From NCBI RefSeq assembly GCF_945873775.1, contig NZ_CAMCEC010000008.1, positions 49,734 through 113,733 on the forward strand: a stretch of 64,000 bases of DNA. Reading direction: 5' to 3'. The DNA is from an uncultured Treponema sp. Lineage in GTDB: Bacteria > Spirochaetota > Spirochaetia > Treponematales > Treponemataceae. Shown piece by piece: positions 15,795 to 25,830 of this stretch; position 1 is the first letter of the stretch, and each line of letters begins with the position of its first letter. The notes below the pieces were generated by a model that saw nothing but the letters and a program-made list of their open reading frames with translations, made no database searches and was not told the DNA's origin. Made by a program: the position numbers and the translations under genes.

Positions 15795-17891
15795 TTACTT
15801 TCCTAGTTCCAAAATGCTTTCTTTTATTGCGTTTGTGTCGGTAAGAAGCTTTTCTGTGCGTTCCTTTACTGTTTGAGTAAGCTCGCGCATCGTTCCTACC
15901 GCCTGCAAAAGCTGTTTTCCGCCTTCGTTCTGCTCTGAAATTGCCCGGCGCACAGTCTGCTCCTGCTCAACAACAGTTCCAGAAAGCTGCACAACTTCGG
16001 AAAATTCTTTTTGAACATCTCCAGTGTCCTTGAATGTTGCATCGATCAGCTGCTTTACATTTTTTAGAACATCAGAAATCTTGCGCGCTTGTGAGCCTGA
16101 ACTTTCAGCGAGCTTTCTTATTTCGTCTGCTACAACTGCAAATCCACGTCCAGAATCTCCGGCGTGCGCTGCTTCGATTGCGGCGTTCATGGCAAGAAGA
16201 TTTGTCTGGCTTGCAATTTTCTGAATAACGCTGCTCATTTCGCTAAGTCCGTTTGAGTTCTCTTCAATCTGCGAAACAAGCTCGGCTACGTTTTCAATTC
16301 CCGCCATTCCTTTTCTTGTTGCTCCGTCAAGAAGTCCAACGGATTCTGCGTTGTGTTCAAGAATTGTGTTTATAGAATTTATGTTTGCAATCATTTCTTC
16401 AACAGCGGAAGATGAAGTTGAAACGCTTTCTGTCATGTCCCGCGCGGCATCTGTTAAAGTTTGAACATCGCGTCCGTTTTCTGTAAGTTTTTCTGCTCCA
16501 GCTTCAACAACTTTGCGTACCGATCTCTTTACTTCGTCCTGATGCTGCTCGTTCATTATATCTTTTAAAATGTTTGTGTAATGAGTGCAGTTTTCAGGGC
16601 GGTTCAGTCCGTTGTAAATTGCAACTGCCATCTGTTCGCAGTCTTCATATCCGCAGGCGCCGCAGTTTAAAATGTCCGCCTTTGTTTTTTTGTGCATATC
16701 TTTGTAGATTTTCTGAATATCTTCCTGTGAAGGCTCTTTGATTGTCTGTCGGAAATACGCGCTTCTGTCTACATAAGTTCTGTCGTAAAGTCCAGGTCTC
16801 CAGAATTCATCGATTGCCTTGTTCAGTTTTTTTAGAGCGGATTTTTTGCTGTGTCCTTTTTTCTCCCAGTACGAACGGCGCTCTTGCATTCTGTTTTCTA
16901 CAAAGGATTCCATTTCGTCAAGGTGCATTCCTTGGTTTGTAGTTCCAGCTCCTTCGTTGCATCCGTTTTCGCAGTTAAGGCAGTCAACTAAAGTAAAGCA
17001 AGGCTTTTTGTTTTTATTCGTTTCTGAAAATTTTGCAAGGTAATGAAAGACTTTTGGGTTTCCTTCAATTTTGCGTGTTTTTTCAGAAATGCCCGGAACA
17101 AAGCGTTCTGCCGTTCTCATAAGTCCGCCCGGAGTTGAATAAAGAACTCCACGTTCAGCGGCAGGATTTTCGTATTCAACTTTTGGGAACGAGTCGAGCT
17201 TAAGTTTTTTTTCTTCCATATATTTCTGGATTGAGCGCATTGTTACGTTGTAGTCGCACACTCCGGTTTCATCGAATTCACGCCGTTTTGCATAGCATGG
17301 TGAAATTGCCGCGATTTTGTATCCGCTGTATTTTGTGTAAAATTCTTTTATCATTTTTGCACAGTGAAGCATCGGACTGTCGGCAGGGGCGAGATATTTT
17401 ATGAGTTCTGGACGGTAAGTTTCAATGAACGAAACGAGCGCAGGGCAAGGCTGGGAAATTACGCAGTCTGGATTTTTACTTTTTATATATTCAACATAAG
17501 ATTTTGTTGTAAGTTCCGCGCCAAAACTTACATCGAAAATTGCTTCAACACCAAGCGACTTTAAAAATCCGTTCAGTTCAAGATCTTTTCCGCGGAAACT
17601 GACTATTGCGGCAGGCGCAACAATCGCCACGATTTTTTCACCCTTTTTAAGAGAGTCAAAGAAAAGTTCTGCGTCGTCAATTCCTTTTCTTGCTCCGTGA
17701 GTGCAGGCTTCAATGCAAGAACCGCATCCTATGCAAAGTTTTTCGTCAAAGGCAACGTGGTCTCCTGCTCCGTTGTTGCACATTTTTACAGGACAAACCG
17801 CAATGCAACTTTGACAGTTTACGCATTTTTCTTTGTCTACGGAAATTACTGAACGGTATTTTCCAGTCTGTGTGTTTAGATTTTTTGTCAT
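15795..17891 (-). CDS. [FeFe]-hydrogenase-like sensor fused to a chemotaxis signalling domain
   Basis: A 698-residue cytoplasmic protein with no membrane segment. In order: two [4Fe-4S] ferredoxin motifs (C23/26/29/33 and C53/56/59/63); a hydrogenase large-subunit-like domain (about 85-320) with L1 SQPCP (146-150), L2 SPCYAK (197-202) and L3 cysteines C304, C307 and C311; a further four-Cys iron-sulfur domain (C410, C413, C418, C435); and a methyl-accepting signalling coiled coil (about 455-698) with its conserved tip ([20 protein letters not shown]). The L1 cysteine that relays protons in catalytic enzymes is Pro148 here, as expected for a sensory rather than H2-producing form. Inferred role: linking H2 or redox state to chemotaxis. 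No clear ribosome site precedes the ATG. Monocistronic, divergent from argJ. Confidence 0.85.
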   Translation of the reverse strand: MTKNLNTQTGKYRSVISVDKEKCVNCQSCIAVCPVKMCNNGAGDHVAFDEKLCIGCGSCIEACTHGARKGIDDAELFFDSLKKGEKIVAIVAPAAIVSFRGKDLELNGFLKSLGVEAIFDVSFGAELTTKSYVEYIKSKNPDCVISQPCPALVSFIETYRPELIKYLAPADSPMLHCAKMIKEFYTKYSGYKIAAISPCYAKRREFDETGVCDYNVTMRSIQKYMEEKKLKLDSFPKVEYENPAAERGVLYSTPGGLMRTAERFVPGISEKTRKIEGNPKVFHYLAKFSETNKNKKPCFTLVDCLNCENGCNEGAGTTNQGMHLDEMESFVENRMQERRSYWEKKGHSKKSALKKLNKAIDEFWRPGLYDRTYVDRSAYFRQTIKEPSQEDIQKIYKDMHKKTKADILNCGACGYEDCEQMAVAIYNGLNRPENCTHYTNILKDIMNEQHQDEVKRSVRKVVEAGAEKLTENGRDVQTLTDAARDMTESVSTSSSAVEEMIANINSINTILEHNAESVGLLDGATRKGMAGIENVAELVSQIEENSNGLSEMSSVIQKIASQTNLLAMNAAIEAAHAGDSGRGFAVVADEIRKLAESSGSQARKISDVLKNVKQLIDATFKDTGDVQKEFSEVVQLSGTVVEQEQTVRRAISEQNEGGKQLLQAVGTMRELTQTVKERTEKLLTDTNAIKESILELGK

Positions 17892-18013
17892 GTTGAACTC
17901 GATAAAATGTGATTTAGAGAATTTTATTTGGGCTAGTATCTAACGAAAACGGTTTTTCGTCAACTATATGATATTTTCTATAATTTTATTTCTTTGTGCG
18001 CTTGCTGGTTTTA

Positions 18014-18047
18014 TTGACATTGTGCTGAAAAAGTTTATAATTATGCA
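18014..18047 (+). promoter_or_regulatory. Consensus promoter of argJBD with overlapping ARG box
   Basis: TTGACA (18014-18019), a 16-base spacer and TATAAT (18036-18041), both perfect hexamers. TTTATAATTATGCA (18034-18047) matches the ArgR half-site pattern TNNATWWWWATNNA exactly and covers the -10 box, so ArgR binding would block RNA polymerase. GGAG precedes ATG 18074. Confidence 0.75.
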
Positions 18048-18073
18048 AAACTTTGTAAAAGGAGTGTATAAAA

Positions 18074-19345
18074 ATGCAGTTTATTGATGGCGGAGTTACA
18101 GCTCCTAAAGGATTTACAGCAAATGGAATGCTTTGCAAGATAAAGGAAAGCAGCACAAAAAACGATCTTGCGCTTGTTTTTAGCGAAAAGCTTTGCAATG
18201 TGGCCGGCGAGTTTACACAAAATAAAGTCAAGGCAGAAAGCGTAAAGCTTACAAAAGAAAATATTGCCAACGGAAAAGCTCAGGCTGTTATTGCAAACTC
18301 AGGAAACGCAAATGCCTGCACAGGAGAACAGGGCGCGAAGGTTGCACGCAAAATGGCGAACCTTGCGGCTGATGTTCTTGGAATAAATCCTAGCGATGTT
18401 ATTGTTTATTCCACAGGTGTAATCGGCAAGCAGCTTCCTGTTCAAAAAATCGAAAAGAATATTCAGGCTTTAAAAGACGGACTTTCTAAGGAAGGGCACA
18501 AAGAAGCCCGCACTGCAATAATGACAACAGACACTCATTACAAGGAATGCGCTGTAGAAACTGTAATCGGCGGAAAAACTGTAAGAATCGGGGCAATGGC
18601 AAAAGGCTCTGGAATGATTCATATCAACATGGGAACAATGCTTAGCGTTATGACAACTGACTGCGCCATTTCTTCCCAGATGCTTGAAAAAGCTCTTCGC
18701 AAATCTGTTGCCGGAACTTACAACTGTGTTTCAATTGATGGCGATACTTCCACAAACGACAGCCTGACTGTTCTTGCAAACGGAATGGCAGGAAATGATG
18801 AAATCACTTGCGAAGGAAAAGACTTTGATCTTTTTTATGAAGCCTTGAATGCTATAAACACTCAGATGGCAAAAAAAATTGCAGGAGACGGAGAAGGCGC
18901 GACAAAGCTGATTGAATGCAATGTTTCCGGGGCAAAAGATATTGAAACTGCGCGTGGTCTTGCAAAAGCCGTTATAAGTTCAAGTCTTGCAAAAGCTGCT
19001 ATTTTCGGAAGTGATGCGAACTTCGGGCGTTTCTTGTGCGCAATGGGATATTCAGGATTTGACTTTTCACCTGAAAAAACTTCTATAACATTTGAAAGCG
19101 CGGAAAATTCAATGCGTACTGGAGCAACTGATTTTATCGGCGAGCAGAAAGGAAAACGCACTTCGCTTAAAGTTTTTGAAAACGGAGTTCCTCTTGACTT
19201 TGACGAGGCAGTGGCAAAAAAAGTTCTTCAGGAAGCGGAAATAAAAATCAACATTGAATGTCAGGACGGAACTGCCTGCGGAACTGCCTGGGGCTGTGAT
19301 TTGACTTATGAATATGTTAAAATAAATGGCGATTACAGAACCTAA
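18074..19345 (+). CDS. argJ: Bifunctional glutamate N-acetyltransferase / ornithine acetyltransferase
   Basis: A 423-residue ArgJ, normal length. The autoproteolysis region [20 protein letters not shown] (about 178-197) keeps the nucleophilic Thr before Met-Leu, though the usual Ala before it is Gly. STGVIG and the C-terminal CGTAWGCDL are also conserved. It recycles the acetyl group from acetylornithine to glutamate, and in bifunctional forms also makes acetylglutamate; which form this is cannot be told here. First gene of an argJ-argB-argD operon under an ARG-box promoter. ATG 18074 has AAAGGAG upstream. Confidence 0.93.
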   Translation: MQFIDGGVTAPKGFTANGMLCKIKESSTKNDLALVFSEKLCNVAGEFTQNKVKAESVKLTKENIANGKAQAVIANSGNANACTGEQGAKVARKMANLAADVLGINPSDVIVYSTGVIGKQLPVQKIEKNIQALKDGLSKEGHKEARTAIMTTDTHYKECAVETVIGGKTVRIGAMAKGSGMIHINMGTMLSVMTTDCAISSQMLEKALRKSVAGTYNCVSIDGDTSTNDSLTVLANGMAGNDEITCEGKDFDLFYEALNAINTQMAKKIAGDGEGATKLIECNVSGAKDIETARGLAKAVISSSLAKAAIFGSDANFGRFLCAMGYSGFDFSPEKTSITFESAENSMRTGATDFIGEQKGKRTSLKVFENGVPLDFDEAVAKKVLQEAEIKINIECQDGTACGTAWGCDLTYEYVKINGDYRT

Positions 19346-20264
19346 AACATGGAGCAAGAAATTGAATACAAATGAAGTTGATATAGAAGAAATTGATCCT
19401 CGGCTTGACAATGCGCATTGGTCTGATGTGCTTGTTCAGGCTCTTCCGTATTTTAAGCATTGGGTCGGAAAAGTTGTTGTCGTAAAGTACGGCGGAAACG
19501 CTATGCTTAATGCTGACTTAAAAAAGCACGTAATGGAAGATATTGTTCTATTAAACACAATCGGAATCCATGTTGTGCTTGTTCACGGCGGCGGTCCTGA
19601 AATCAACAATATGCTTGGAAGAGTCGGCAAGGAAAGCAAATTCATAAATGGACTTCGCTACACTGACGCGGAAACAATGGAAATTGTTCAGATGGTTTTG
19701 ACTGGAAAACTGAACAAGGACATTGTTGCTCTTCTTCTTGAAAACGGCGGAAAGGCTGTTGGCTTGAGCGGAGTTGATTCCGGACTTTTAAAGGCTGTGA
19801 AAATTCAAAAAGACGGGCAGGACTTGGGCTTTGTCGGGGAAGTTACAGAAGTGAACCCGGAAATTCTTGAGTCGCTTTTGGAGCAGAATTTTATTCCTGT
19901 TGTTTCTACTGTTGCCTTGGGCTGCGATGGAGACAATGTCCGTTACAACATAAATGCAGACACTGCCGCTGCGAAAATTGCCGTGGCTCTTCATGCTGAA
20001 AAATTTGTCCAGCTTACAAATGTGCCTGGCGTTTTAAAAGATGTGAATGATCCAAAGTCTTTGATTCAGCGGATTCATATTGGCGATGTTGAAAAATATA
20101 TAGAACAAGGAATAATTGCAGGCGGAATGATTCCGAAGATTGAGTGCTGTATGCTTGCACGAAATGGCGGTGTTCCGCGTACTCATATTATTGACGGCCG
20201 TGTTCCGCATTCACTTTTAATAGAAATGTTCAGCGACCGCGGAATTGGAACTATGATTTACTAG
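19326..20264 (+). CDS. argB: Acetylglutamate kinase
   Basis: A 312-residue protein; the amino-acid kinase motifs [15 protein letters not shown] and the C-terminal [10 protein letters not shown] identify ArgB. It phosphorylates N-acetylglutamate, the second step of arginine synthesis. ATG 19326 overlaps argJ by 20 bases and has no good ribosome site; TTG 19362, with GGAG 7 bases upstream, is an equally credible start and would remove 12 residues. The N-terminal region before LPYF is longer than in most ArgB proteins, which suggests an N-helix as in arginine-inhibited hexameric forms. Confidence 0.92.
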   Translation: MAITEPKTWSKKLNTNEVDIEEIDPRLDNAHWSDVLVQALPYFKHWVGKVVVVKYGGNAMLNADLKKHVMEDIVLLNTIGIHVVLVHGGGPEINNMLGRVGKESKFINGLRYTDAETMEIVQMVLTGKLNKDIVALLLENGGKAVGLSGVDSGLLKAVKIQKDGQDLGFVGEVTEVNPEILESLLEQNFIPVVSTVALGCDGDNVRYNINADTAAAKIAVALHAEKFVQLTNVPGVLKDVNDPKSLIQRIHIGDVEKYIEQGIIAGGMIPKIECCMLARNGGVPRTHIIDGRVPHSLLIEMFSDRGIGTMIY

Positions 20265-20272
20265 AGGTTAAA

Positions 20273-21430
20273 ATGGGAAGCAAAAAGGTTTTAAATAACT
20301 ACGGTTCTTTTGATGTTGTTTTTAAGAGCGGCAAAGGCTCTGTTCTTACAGATATAAATGGAAAAAAGTACATTGATTTTCTTGCAGGAATCGCAGTGAA
20401 TAGCTTGGGACATAATTTTAAGCCTCTTATAAAAGCTGTGTCTAGTCAGGCGAAAAAGCAGATTCATGTTTGCAATTATTTTCTTAGCGACATCGGCGTA
20501 AAGTATGCTGATGAGCTTTTGAATGCTACAGGATTTGAAGGCGTGTTCTTTGGAAATAGCGGCGCGGAATCAAACGAGGCTGCGATAAAACTTGCCCGCA
20601 AATTTGGTCAGCTTAGCGGCGGCGCAAAAAGAAAAACTATTGTAACGCTGGAGCATTCTTTCCACGGACGCACAATGGCAACTCTTACTGCGACTGGTCA
20701 GGATGTTTTTCACCCGGAAACTTTTGCGCCTTATGTTGAAGGTTTTAAAACTATAAAGCCAAACGATTATGATTCTTTGAAAGATGCTTTTGATGACACG
20801 ACTGCCGCTTTGATGATGGAATGTGTTCAGGGCGAGGGCGGTGTTTTTCCTCTTGATAAGGAATGGGCAAAGACTGCTGCGGAAGCTGCAAGAAAAGCAG
20901 GCGCAATTGTAATCTGCGATGAAGTTCAGACAGGAATGGGACGCACAGGAACGCTTCTTGCGAGCGAACAGCTTGAGATAAAACCGGAAGTTGTAACGCT
21001 TGCAAAAGCAATTGCCGGTGGAATTCCAATGGGTGCTTGTCTTTACCGTGGAAAAGGAAATGTTTTTGCGGCGGGAGATCATCAGTCAACTTTCGGCGGA
21101 AATCCTCTTGCGTGCAGCGCGGCCAGTGTGGTTTTGCATGAGCTTTTAAAGGACGGATTCTTGTCTTCTGTTTCTGAAAAAGGCGAATATATTCAGAACA
21201 CTGTAAAAAACTGGAATCTGCCTTGCATAGAAGATGTTCGCGGAAAAGGTCTTATGATTGGAATTCAGGTTTCAAAAAATCCTGTGGAAGTTGAAAAACT
21301 TTGCCTTGAAAAAGGTGTGCTTTTTTCTACAGCAGGAAAAAATGTCTTGCGCCTTGTTCCGCCTTTGAATATTGGCTACAAGGAAATTGACAAAGGTCTT
21401 GCCATCATAAAAGAAGTTCTTGAAAAATAA
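20273..21430 (+). CDS. argD: Acetylornithine aminotransferase
   Basis: A 385-residue class-III aminotransferase. The PLP-binding lysine lies in VVTLAKAIAGGIPMGA (about 240-255); GNSGAESNEAAIKLAR binds the cofactor phosphate; ICDEVQTGMGRTG is the conserved Asp motif. It converts N-acetylglutamate semialdehyde to acetylornithine. It starts 8 bases after argB with AGAGG upstream and is followed by a good terminator, which ends the operon. argC is not in the window. Confidence 0.92.
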   Translation: MGSKKVLNNYGSFDVVFKSGKGSVLTDINGKKYIDFLAGIAVNSLGHNFKPLIKAVSSQAKKQIHVCNYFLSDIGVKYADELLNATGFEGVFFGNSGAESNEAAIKLARKFGQLSGGAKRKTIVTLEHSFHGRTMATLTATGQDVFHPETFAPYVEGFKTIKPNDYDSLKDAFDDTTAALMMECVQGEGGVFPLDKEWAKTAAEAARKAGAIVICDEVQTGMGRTGTLLASEQLEIKPEVVTLAKAIAGGIPMGACLYRGKGNVFAAGDHQSTFGGNPLACSAASVVLHELLKDGFLSSVSEKGEYIQNTVKNWNLPCIEDVRGKGLMIGIQVSKNPVEVEKLCLEKGVLFSTAGKNVLRLVPPLNIGYKEIDKGLAIIKEVLEK

Positions 21431-21449
21431 ATAAAAAATCATTATCATT

Positions 21450-21479
21450 GCTCCCTTGCATTCTTGGGAGCGTTTTTTT
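21450..21479 (+). terminator. Rho-independent terminator after argJBD
   Basis: Stem GCTCCC (21450-21455) with GGGAGC (21466-21471), a 10-base loop, then a run of seven T (21473-21479). Confidence 0.8.
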
Positions 21480-21504
21480 AGATATTCTTATAGAAAATAA
21501 AATC

Positions 21505-21533
21505 TTTACATTTCCTGTTTCTTTTCATAGAAT
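21505..21533 (+). promoter_or_regulatory. Promoter ending 11 bases before ATG 21545
   Basis: TTTACA (21505-21510), a 17-base spacer and TAGAAT (21528-21533). The leader would be at most about five bases, and no Shine-Dalgarno precedes the ATG. Confidence 0.5.
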
Positions 21534-21544
21534 AGAATTAGATT

Positions 21545-23266
21545 ATGGAAAATAAAAATTTATCAGCAAAAAGCAATTTTGAAGTTCTTGCGTCGAATCT
21601 TTCAAAAGAAGAACGCTCTGATATTTTGAGCCAGATTCAGCAGGACAAACTTGACGTTTCGTTTCCTTCTGAAAAATCTGACAATCAGCTTGAACAAGAA
21701 AAGCGAAGAGAGGACAAGCTGACTCTTTCAGAAAAACTTAGGCAGGAACCACTTTTGTTCAGATTCATTTTATGGCTTAAATCTTTGTTTTTGAATTCCA
21801 GCATTGAAACTGTTTACAATAATTCTGTTGTGTCTTCGCTTTCAAAAAATTTGGAGCACGATTTTCCTGATGTAATTGACTGCAAAAACAAGCTTCTTCT
21901 TTCTGGATTTTATTCCGGTCTTTTGGATTTAAAGCGTGTGCGTGAATTTTTCAAGCCCTCTTTTGATTCGCTTGAGCAGGACACAGGTTTGTTTTATTTT
22001 TTGCTTGGTTTTAATGTAATGCCGGAAGTTGTTCAAGAGATAAAATCTTCATGCGATGTTTACAGCTATTCTTTTGAAAAGCCTTTGCCCGCGGACATAA
22101 GAAATATTCTTTTTACAAAGCTTGATGGAATAATTTCTGAAATTCCTTCTGAAAAGAAAATTCAAATGTCTTCCTGCGCGCGTGAATTTGAGCGGCTTAG
22201 AATGTTTGTGAAAATTCCGCTTGGCACTGTCATGTCAAAATTTTCTTCCGGCTCTTCCGGGCGCACTTGTTCTTTTTCACAGATAAAAGATGATTTTGAC
22301 AGTCTTGCAAGAATTCTTTTGGGACGTTTTGAATGTTCCGACACTACGCTTTCAGTTCTTTTTATTACAGGAACTCCGCAGAAAGATTTATGGAATTGCT
22401 CGGCTTCTTCCTATGAGGAAATTGCAGAAAAAGTAAAATCGTCGTCCGCGGAAATTTCTTTACTGAATATGTTTGCAGAAAAAATTCCGCTTAAAAAATT
22501 TGGAAAAGTGATTTTTGAAAATTCCCTTTATGCTCCGCTACCATTGAGCTACAGCGACTTGTGGTTTCAAAAATTCAAGGAGCAGTGGAAAGTTGTTTTA
22601 GATAAGCGGCTTAAAATGTGGAACAAGGATTTTAAAAAATCGGAGGTAAAGAAAAAACTCAAAGTTTATTTTTCACTTGAAGACTTCCCAAAATATCCTT
22701 CGCGTCCATGGAAAAAAATCAGCGGAGACTACACAGAAAAATATGAAAGCTCGATTGGCTTTTTGAGTTATTATTTGAAGAATGAGTTTCCAAAATACAA
22801 GCAGCTTTTGAGCACAATTACTTTGGAAGGAAAATTTTCAATAAAGGAAAATATGTATGAGTTTTCTGACATGATTTCCACATTGAATTCTATTATCACA
22901 AAAAATGATTTTCTTGTTGAGCGTCTTTCGTCTTCTGGAGAATACGGTTCTGAAATTGCGCATTATGCTTCTTCTGAAAAAGAGCCGGACAAGGAAAAGC
23001 TCCGCAGCATTCTTTTTGAAATTGAAGGAAATGCCTTGGACTTGGCGGATTCGTTTGCAAAATTTCTTACTGGCTTTGAAAACCTTTTGTTTGCAATGCT
23101 TGGCGAAAAGTCAACTGTTTACTATGGACCGCTTGCGAACTTAAACAAGATAATGGGCGCGGACAATAAGGAGTTCAAGGAAAATCTTGAAAAATTTGCG
23201 CACAGCATAAAATTTGCGTCTGAAGTTTTGCAGGCAATTATAGAAATGGAAAATATTTCAGTATGA
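21545..23266 (+). CDS. Treponema-type protein of unknown function (possibly DUF5312)
   Basis: A 573-residue protein without a signal peptide. One moderately hydrophobic stretch (LLFRFILWLKSLFL, about 68-81) may touch the membrane; the remainder is helical and charged. From memory it resembles DUF5312, a spirochaete family of unknown function, but I cannot confirm it. It overlaps the next gene by 4 bases (ATGA), so it is coupled to the purine nucleoside phosphorylase-like gene. The mRNA is probably leaderless. Confidence 0.55.
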   Translation: MENKNLSAKSNFEVLASNLSKEERSDILSQIQQDKLDVSFPSEKSDNQLEQEKRREDKLTLSEKLRQEPLLFRFILWLKSLFLNSSIETVYNNSVVSSLSKNLEHDFPDVIDCKNKLLLSGFYSGLLDLKRVREFFKPSFDSLEQDTGLFYFLLGFNVMPEVVQEIKSSCDVYSYSFEKPLPADIRNILFTKLDGIISEIPSEKKIQMSSCAREFERLRMFVKIPLGTVMSKFSSGSSGRTCSFSQIKDDFDSLARILLGRFECSDTTLSVLFITGTPQKDLWNCSASSYEEIAEKVKSSSAEISLLNMFAEKIPLKKFGKVIFENSLYAPLPLSYSDLWFQKFKEQWKVVLDKRLKMWNKDFKKSEVKKKLKVYFSLEDFPKYPSRPWKKISGDYTEKYESSIGFLSYYLKNEFPKYKQLLSTITLEGKFSIKENMYEFSDMISTLNSIITKNDFLVERLSSSGEYGSEIAHYASSEKEPDKEKLRSILFEIEGNALDLADSFAKFLTGFENLLFAMLGEKSTVYYGPLANLNKIMGADNKEFKENLEKFAHSIKFASEVLQAIIEMENISV

Positions 23267-24039
23267 ACTTTTTAACAGGACATTTTTTTTATAACGGAAA
23301 GCCATTGGCATCTGCACCTTTATGGGGAATGTCGGTTTTGGAATCTGGCAATATGCGGTTCAGATGGAACGAAACCAATCCAGTGCGTGAAAAATTTTTT
23401 TCTTCTATTTGCGCTGAAAAAAGAAAAGCCCTGCAGCCGGAGCTTATTCATTCAAAAACTGTATATGAAGTTTCTAGCGCAGATGAAATTTTTCAAAAGA
23501 AGGGAGACGGAATTCTTACTTCAAATAAATTTATTGTTCCTGCTGTAACTGTTGCGGACTGTATGCCGGTTTTTGTTTATGATAAAAATTCAAATGTTTT
23601 TGGCGTTCTCCATTCCGGCTGGAAAGGAACTGGAATTGCGGCAGAAGCTTTTTATATGCTGAATAAAAAATATGGTTCCAATCCTGATGACTTGTGCTTT
23701 GTTTTGGGACCGCATATAAATTCTTGCTGTTATTCTATTGATAAAAAACGCGCTGAATATTTTTCAGAAAACTTTGGAAGCAGCTGCGTTTCTTCAATTG
23801 ATGGGAATAAATATTCATTGAGCCTTACGGATGCGAATCTCTATCTTTTAAGAAAAATCGGCATTCCAGATGGAAATATTTTTGTGAGCAAAGAATGCAC
23901 TTGCTGCTTTAAGGAAAACGGAGCGTTTAAGTACGGCTCTTTTAGACGGCAGACATCATCGCTTCCGCAGGATTTGCCTTTAGAGGAAAAACAAAAGCAC
24001 TTTACAGTTCAAGCCGCATTCGTTTTTTATTCATTTTGA
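23263..24039 (+). CDS. pgeF: YfiH/LACC1-family purine nucleoside phosphorylase-like protein
   Basis: A 258-residue protein with the family's metal-site motifs: VTVADCMPVF, HSGWKGT and GPHINSCCY, giving the His and Cys residues that bind zinc. Family members, once called polyphenol oxidase or laccase, act on adenosine and inosine; a role in peptidoglycan editing has been shown for E. coli YfiH. The two are not separable here. It is coupled to the preceding gene by a 4-base overlap. Confidence 0.82.
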   Translation: MNFLTGHFFYNGKPLASAPLWGMSVLESGNMRFRWNETNPVREKFFSSICAEKRKALQPELIHSKTVYEVSSADEIFQKKGDGILTSNKFIVPAVTVADCMPVFVYDKNSNVFGVLHSGWKGTGIAAEAFYMLNKKYGSNPDDLCFVLGPHINSCCYSIDKKRAEYFSENFGSSCVSSIDGNKYSLSLTDANLYLLRKIGIPDGNIFVSKECTCCFKENGAFKYGSFRRQTSSLPQDLPLEEKQKHFTVQAAFVFYSF

Positions 24040-24041
24040 TA

Positions 24042-24070
24042 TTGCATATTTATTCATAAAAATGTATATT
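24042..24070 (+). promoter_or_regulatory. argG promoter with two overlapping ARG boxes
   Basis: TTGCAT (24042-24047), a 17-base spacer and TATATT (24065-24070). Two exact TNNATWWWWATNNA matches lie across it: TGCATATTTATTCA (24043-24056) and TTCATAAAAATGTA (24053-24066), offset by 10 bases. A third, imperfect one follows to 24077. The same 10-base offset occurs upstream of argR. Confidence 0.65.
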
Positions 24071-24150
24071 CTATGCATACGGTAATTTTGTTTGAGGATT
24101 GTTTAAACTGAAATAAAGTTACTGAAAAATTCTTTATAAGAGGCGTTGTT

Positions 24151-25515
24151 ATGGCAGTTAAAGAAAAAGTTTCTGAAGCAGCAAAGGCTGTAAAATCCAC
24201 TGCGAAAAAAGCTGTAAAGGCAACAACAAAAGTTGCAAAATCTGCGGCATCAAAAAAGGACAAGGTTGTCTTGGCTTATTCAGGCGGTCTTGATACAACT
24301 GTTATCATTCCGTGGCTCAAAGAAAACTATGACTATGATGTTATTGCTGTCTGCATTGATGTTGGACAGGGCGATGACTGGAAGGCTATAAAATCCCGCG
24401 CTTTGAAAACTGGAGCTTCCGCTTGCTATGTTGTAGATGCTCGTCAGGAATATATTGAAGAATATGTTTGGCCGGCTTTGAAGGCGAATGCAATTTATGA
24501 AGATGAATATCTTCTTGGAACATCTACTGCGCGTCCTCTTATTGGAAAAATTCTTGTTGAATATGCACGTCAGGAAAAGGCTGTTGCAATCTGCCACGGA
24601 GCAACCGGAAAGGGAAATGACCAGGTTCGCTTTGAGCTTGCAATCAAGGCTTTTGCTCCAGACTTGAAAGTTATTGCTGCATGGCGTGATCCAAAATGGA
24701 ACATGGACAGCCGCGAAGCTGAAATCAAATATCTTGAAGACCGCAAGCTTGAAGTTCCTATGAAAAAGGATCAGTCTTACAGCCGCGATGAAAATATCTG
24801 GCACTTGAGCCATGAAGGTCTTGAGCTTGAAAAAACAGAAAATGAGCCTAACTACAAGCACATGCTTAAAAATACAGTTGTGCCTGAAGAAGCTCCTGCA
24901 GCCGGCGAATATGTTAAGATTGATTTTGAAAAAGGAATTCCAGTTGCAGTTAACGGCAAAAAAATGGATGCTCTTAAGCTTCTTCTTGAGCTTAATAAAA
25001 TTGGCGGAAGAAACGGAATTGGTCTTGTTGACATTTGCGAAAACCGCTGTGTAGGAATGAAGAGCCGCGGTGTTTACGAAACTCCAGGCGGAGCAATTCT
25101 TTACTTTGCGCACAGAATGCTTGAGCACCTTTGCTTGGACCGCGACACATACCATTACAAGCAGCAGCTCTCTATAAAAGTTGCAGAACTTATCTACGAT
25201 GGAAAATGGTTTACAACTTTGTTTGATGCTTGCATGGCGTTTGTTGACAAGACAGAAGAAACTGTTACTGGCTGGGTAAAACTCAAGTTGTGTAAAGGCG
25301 CAATCCGTGGAGCTGGCTCTTATTCAAAATACAGTTTGTATAATGAAAGCATTGCTTCGTTCAAGACTGGTGAATTGTATGACCACAAAGATGCCCAGGG
25401 CTTTATTACTTTGTTTGGCTTGCCGTTGAAAGTCCGCGCTATGATGGAGCAGCAGGTTGGTGAAGGTCAGGCTGTTCTTAAAAGCAAGAAACTTAAGAAA
25501 CGCCCGACAGAGTAA
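24151..25515 (+). CDS. argG: Argininosuccinate synthase with Lys/Ala-rich N-terminal extension
   Basis: A 454-residue protein. From about residue 39 it is a normal ArgG: VVLAYSGGLDTT is the ATP pyrophosphatase P-loop, and CHGATGKGNDQVRFE and YSRDENIWHLSHEG are also typical. It joins citrulline and aspartate. The first 38 residues are unusual: almost only Ala, Lys, Val, Thr and Ser in a pattern like histone H1 tails (AKAVKSTAKKAVKA). No other ATG precedes the core and the ribosome site fits ATG 24151, so the extension is probably translated. A single-gene unit with ARG boxes upstream and a terminator downstream. Confidence 0.93.
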   Translation: MAVKEKVSEAAKAVKSTAKKAVKATTKVAKSAASKKDKVVLAYSGGLDTTVIIPWLKENYDYDVIAVCIDVGQGDDWKAIKSRALKTGASACYVVDARQEYIEEYVWPALKANAIYEDEYLLGTSTARPLIGKILVEYARQEKAVAICHGATGKGNDQVRFELAIKAFAPDLKVIAAWRDPKWNMDSREAEIKYLEDRKLEVPMKKDQSYSRDENIWHLSHEGLELEKTENEPNYKHMLKNTVVPEEAPAAGEYVKIDFEKGIPVAVNGKKMDALKLLLELNKIGGRNGIGLVDICENRCVGMKSRGVYETPGGAILYFAHRMLEHLCLDRDTYHYKQQLSIKVAELIYDGKWFTTLFDACMAFVDKTEETVTGWVKLKLCKGAIRGAGSYSKYSLYNESIASFKTGELYDHKDAQGFITLFGLPLKVRAMMEQQVGEGQAVLKSKKLKKRPTE

Positions 25516-25550
25516 GTAGGCGTATTCATCTTAAATTTGCTTTAGCGAGC

Positions 25551-25589
25551 CTCCGTCTTGAAATTGAGATTTTAAGACGGAGTTTTTTT
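25551..25589 (+). terminator. Rho-independent terminator after argG
   Basis: Nine-base perfect stem CTCCGTCTT (25551-25559) with AAGACGGAG (25574-25582), then seven T. Confidence 0.85.
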
Positions 25590-25768
25590 ATTCAGAGGCA
25601 ATCTGAAATGAGAAATCATAGTTTCCGCTTTTACGTGCTGAATGTTCCTGTGACTCAAAGTCGTAGCCCGATGATTTGAATAAAAGCGCCGCTGAAAACA
25701 ATTTATTGTTTCATTATGCGCTCAAACACATGGTTTTTCCGATACTGCAAATGCTCATCTTTATGCAA
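25590..25768. other. Intergenic stretch with no recognised gene
   Basis: Between the argG terminator and the tpiA promoter I find no ORF with a ribosome site. A short hairpin TTCAGA-GGCAA-TCTGAA (25591-25607) is visible. A small RNA is possible, but it matches no RNA I can name. Confidence 0.3.
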
Positions 25769-25797
25769 TTGATTTTAGTTCTTTGTTGGTGTAAAAT
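25769..25797 (+). promoter_or_regulatory. Promoter of tpiA
   Basis: TTGATT (25769-25774), a 17-base spacer and TAAAAT (25792-25797), leaving about 27 bases before ATG 25831, which has AGGAG 7 bases upstream. Confidence 0.6.
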
Positions 25798-25830
25798 TAT
25801 TGTCATTAAATTTTAGACAGGAGTTTGATT

